Assembly: GCA_964346245.1 (NCBI GenBank) | Contig: CAYFUF010000004.1 | Span: 1 to 64,000 of the forward strand | From: CAYFUF01 sp964346245 | Lineage (GTDB): Bacteria; Bacillota; Clostridia; Tissierellales; Peptoniphilaceae | Direction: 5' to 3' | DNA: 64,000 nt | Position numbers and translations under genes: made by a program | In this document: in pieces, positions 63,037-64,000 of the stretch | Layout: every line of letters begins with the position of its first letter | Position numbering within the stretch: position 1 is the first letter of the stretch | The notes under the pieces: model-generated | Seen by the model: only the letters and a program-made list of their open reading frames with translations | Told to the model about the DNA's origin: nothing | Database searches by the model: none

Positions 63037-63924
63037 ATGGATATTTTTATCGGCATCGTCGAACAGGGACTCACCTACGCCTACCTGGCTGTGGGCCTCT
63101 ACTTCGCCTACATGATTCTCGATTTTCCGGACTTGACGGTGGACGGGTCCTTCCCCTTGGGTGGGGCAATTACCGCGGCAGCAATCTTAGGGGGAATAAA
63201 CCCCTTTGTTGCCCTCCTGCTCAGCATGGCAGGGGGAGCGGTAGCGGGGCTTTTGACCGGACTCATCCACGTCAAGCTGGGCATCAAGGACCTCTTGGCC
63301 GGCCTAATCATGCAGACGGCCCTCTATACGGTTAATCTGACCATCGCCCAGCGGGCAAGCGTCGTCCTCTTCAACTCATCTACCATTTACAATAATGACC
63401 TGGTCAACAGCTTGATTCCAGAGGGGCTGGAGGCCTACCGCATCATCCTGATCAGCTTGCCCCTCGTCATCATCCTCAAGCTCCTCCTGGATGCCTTCAT
63501 GAAAACCAAACGGGGCTTCCTGCTGCGGGCAACGGGCGACAATCCCCTCTTGGTGAAGACGATGGGGAAGGACCCGGGGATGGCCAAAGTAATGGGCCTA
63601 TCCATCTCCAATGCGCTGGTCGCCCTTTCGGGCGGTCTGGTGGTCCAGGAGTCGCGGGTATTCGACATTACGATGGGGACGGGGGCAATGGTCATGGGCC
63701 TTGCCTCCCTCGTCATCGGTCTGAAGATTATGCGGGCGGTGCCTTTCATGAAGGACACGACCAGGGTCGTAATCGGGTCAATCGCCTACAAAGCCTGCAT
63801 CGCAGTGGCGATTGCAATCGGTCTATCCGCCAACTCCCTGAAGCTGGTGACGGCGGTCCTCTTCCTCATCATTCTCTTTTCGGGTAAGGGGCACAAGATT
63901 AGGAGGAAAATGAAAGATGCTTAG
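63037..63924 (+). CDS. ABC transporter permease (TrpY-like)
   Basis: The 295-residue permease has eight or so membrane segments and the family's early motif LTVDGSFPLGGAITAA, plus GFLLRATGDNPLLVKTMGKD. It belongs to the branched-chain-type permease group paired with ABC_sub_bind proteins. ATG at 63037 after GAAGGA; GTG at 63031 is also possible. Its stop overlaps the ATPase start by 8 nt. Confidence 0.9.
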   Translation: MDIFIGIVEQGLTYAYLAVGLYFAYMILDFPDLTVDGSFPLGGAITAAAILGGINPFVALLLSMAGGAVAGLLTGLIHVKLGIKDLLAGLIMQTALYTVNLTIAQRASVVLFNSSTIYNNDLVNSLIPEGLEAYRIILISLPLVIILKLLLDAFMKTKRGFLLRATGDNPLLVKTMGKDPGMAKVMGLSISNALVALSGGLVVQESRVFDITMGTGAMVMGLASLVIGLKIMRAVPFMKDTTRVVIGSIAYKACIAVAIAIGLSANSLKLVTAVLFLIILFSGKGHKIRRKMKDA

Positions 63925-64000
63925 TGTAAACCACATTCACAAGGCCTTCAACCCCGGCACGGTGAACGAAATCAGCGTCTTCAAGGATTTCAGCCTGGAG
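63917..64000 (+). CDS. ABC transporter ATP-binding protein, partial (TrpZ-like)
   Basis: ATG at 63917, after a Shine-Dalgarno-like AGGAGG at 63901-63906, reads MLSVNHIHKAFNPGTVNE to the window edge. This is the start of an ABC ATPase (A-loop region before Walker A). It is the third gene of the T-box operon and continues beyond the window. Confidence 0.85.
   Translation, partial: MLSVNHIHKAFNPGTVNEISVFKDFSLE

Noticed and set aside
1..64000. tRNA or rRNA genes
   Set aside because: No cloverleaf with GTTCGA-type T arm or rRNA core sequence was recognised on either strand by eye.

Overview
The window looks like a chromosomal segment of a Gram-positive, mid-GC member of the Firmicutes/Bacillota, most likely a clostridial or Tissierellia-type anaerobe. 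The genus cannot be fixed from the sequence. Evidence: the order hrcA-grpE-dnaK-dnaJ-prmA-mtaB ... rpsU ... floA ... phoH-ybeY/dgkA-era-recO-glyQ-glyS-ppsR ... dnaG-rpoD-trmK-nif3 matches the classic Firmicutes core cluster. Two T-box leaders, a CIRCE element, a DUF3787-like protein, PPDK metabolism and RBSs of the GGAGG type agree. Several genes start with TTG (dnaJ, rpsU, both ppsR copies, the NlpC/P60 gene).

Layout. 1-2.7 kb: AT-rich accessory DNA with a 52-bp tandem repeat and two broken small genes. 2.7-8.5 kb: holA, rpsT, two signal peptidases, lepA, hemW. 8.6-9.2 kb: a GC-rich repeat region. 9.3-16.6 kb: heat-shock operon under CIRCE/HrcA, dnaJ-prmA-mtaB. 16.6-36.2 kb: a PTS-IIC-like permease, HIT protein, rpsU, nfeD-floA and an unknown charged protein, phoH, a YbeY-DgkA-PAP2 triple fusion, era, recO, glycyl-tRNA synthetase, PDRP, dgt, dnaG, an unusually long rpoD, trmK, nif3. 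36.25 kb: RNase P RNA. 36.9-51.4 kb: an SH3/NlpC-P60 wall protein, trpS, a ppsR-ppdK operon, a Fur-family gene, a DUF438/hemerythrin/PAS protein, cstA and a decayed cstA copy. 51.5-64 kb: T-box-valS, methyltransferase, a broken lipoprotein gene, csp, hslO, a PrsA-like lipoprotein, HU, a membrane protein, a DtxR-family gene, rsmE, a DUF3787-like protein, and a T-box-controlled ABC transporter probably for tryptophan (cut by the window end).

The most unusual content is not protein coding. Four intergenic arrays (8.6, 39.0, 44.7 and 48.3 kb) share a ~54-bp unit with the core ATTTGGTATGA and the same order of unit types. They are interleaved with GC-rich double-hairpin modules. I recognise no named repeat family here. 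A second, unrelated 52-bp family lies at the window start, with a copy at 59.06 kb.

Five 100-N assembly gaps are present. Four are flanked by the same bases on both sides, so they look like unmerged contig overlaps. Collapsing the one at 37.6 kb restores a single 613-codon reading frame.
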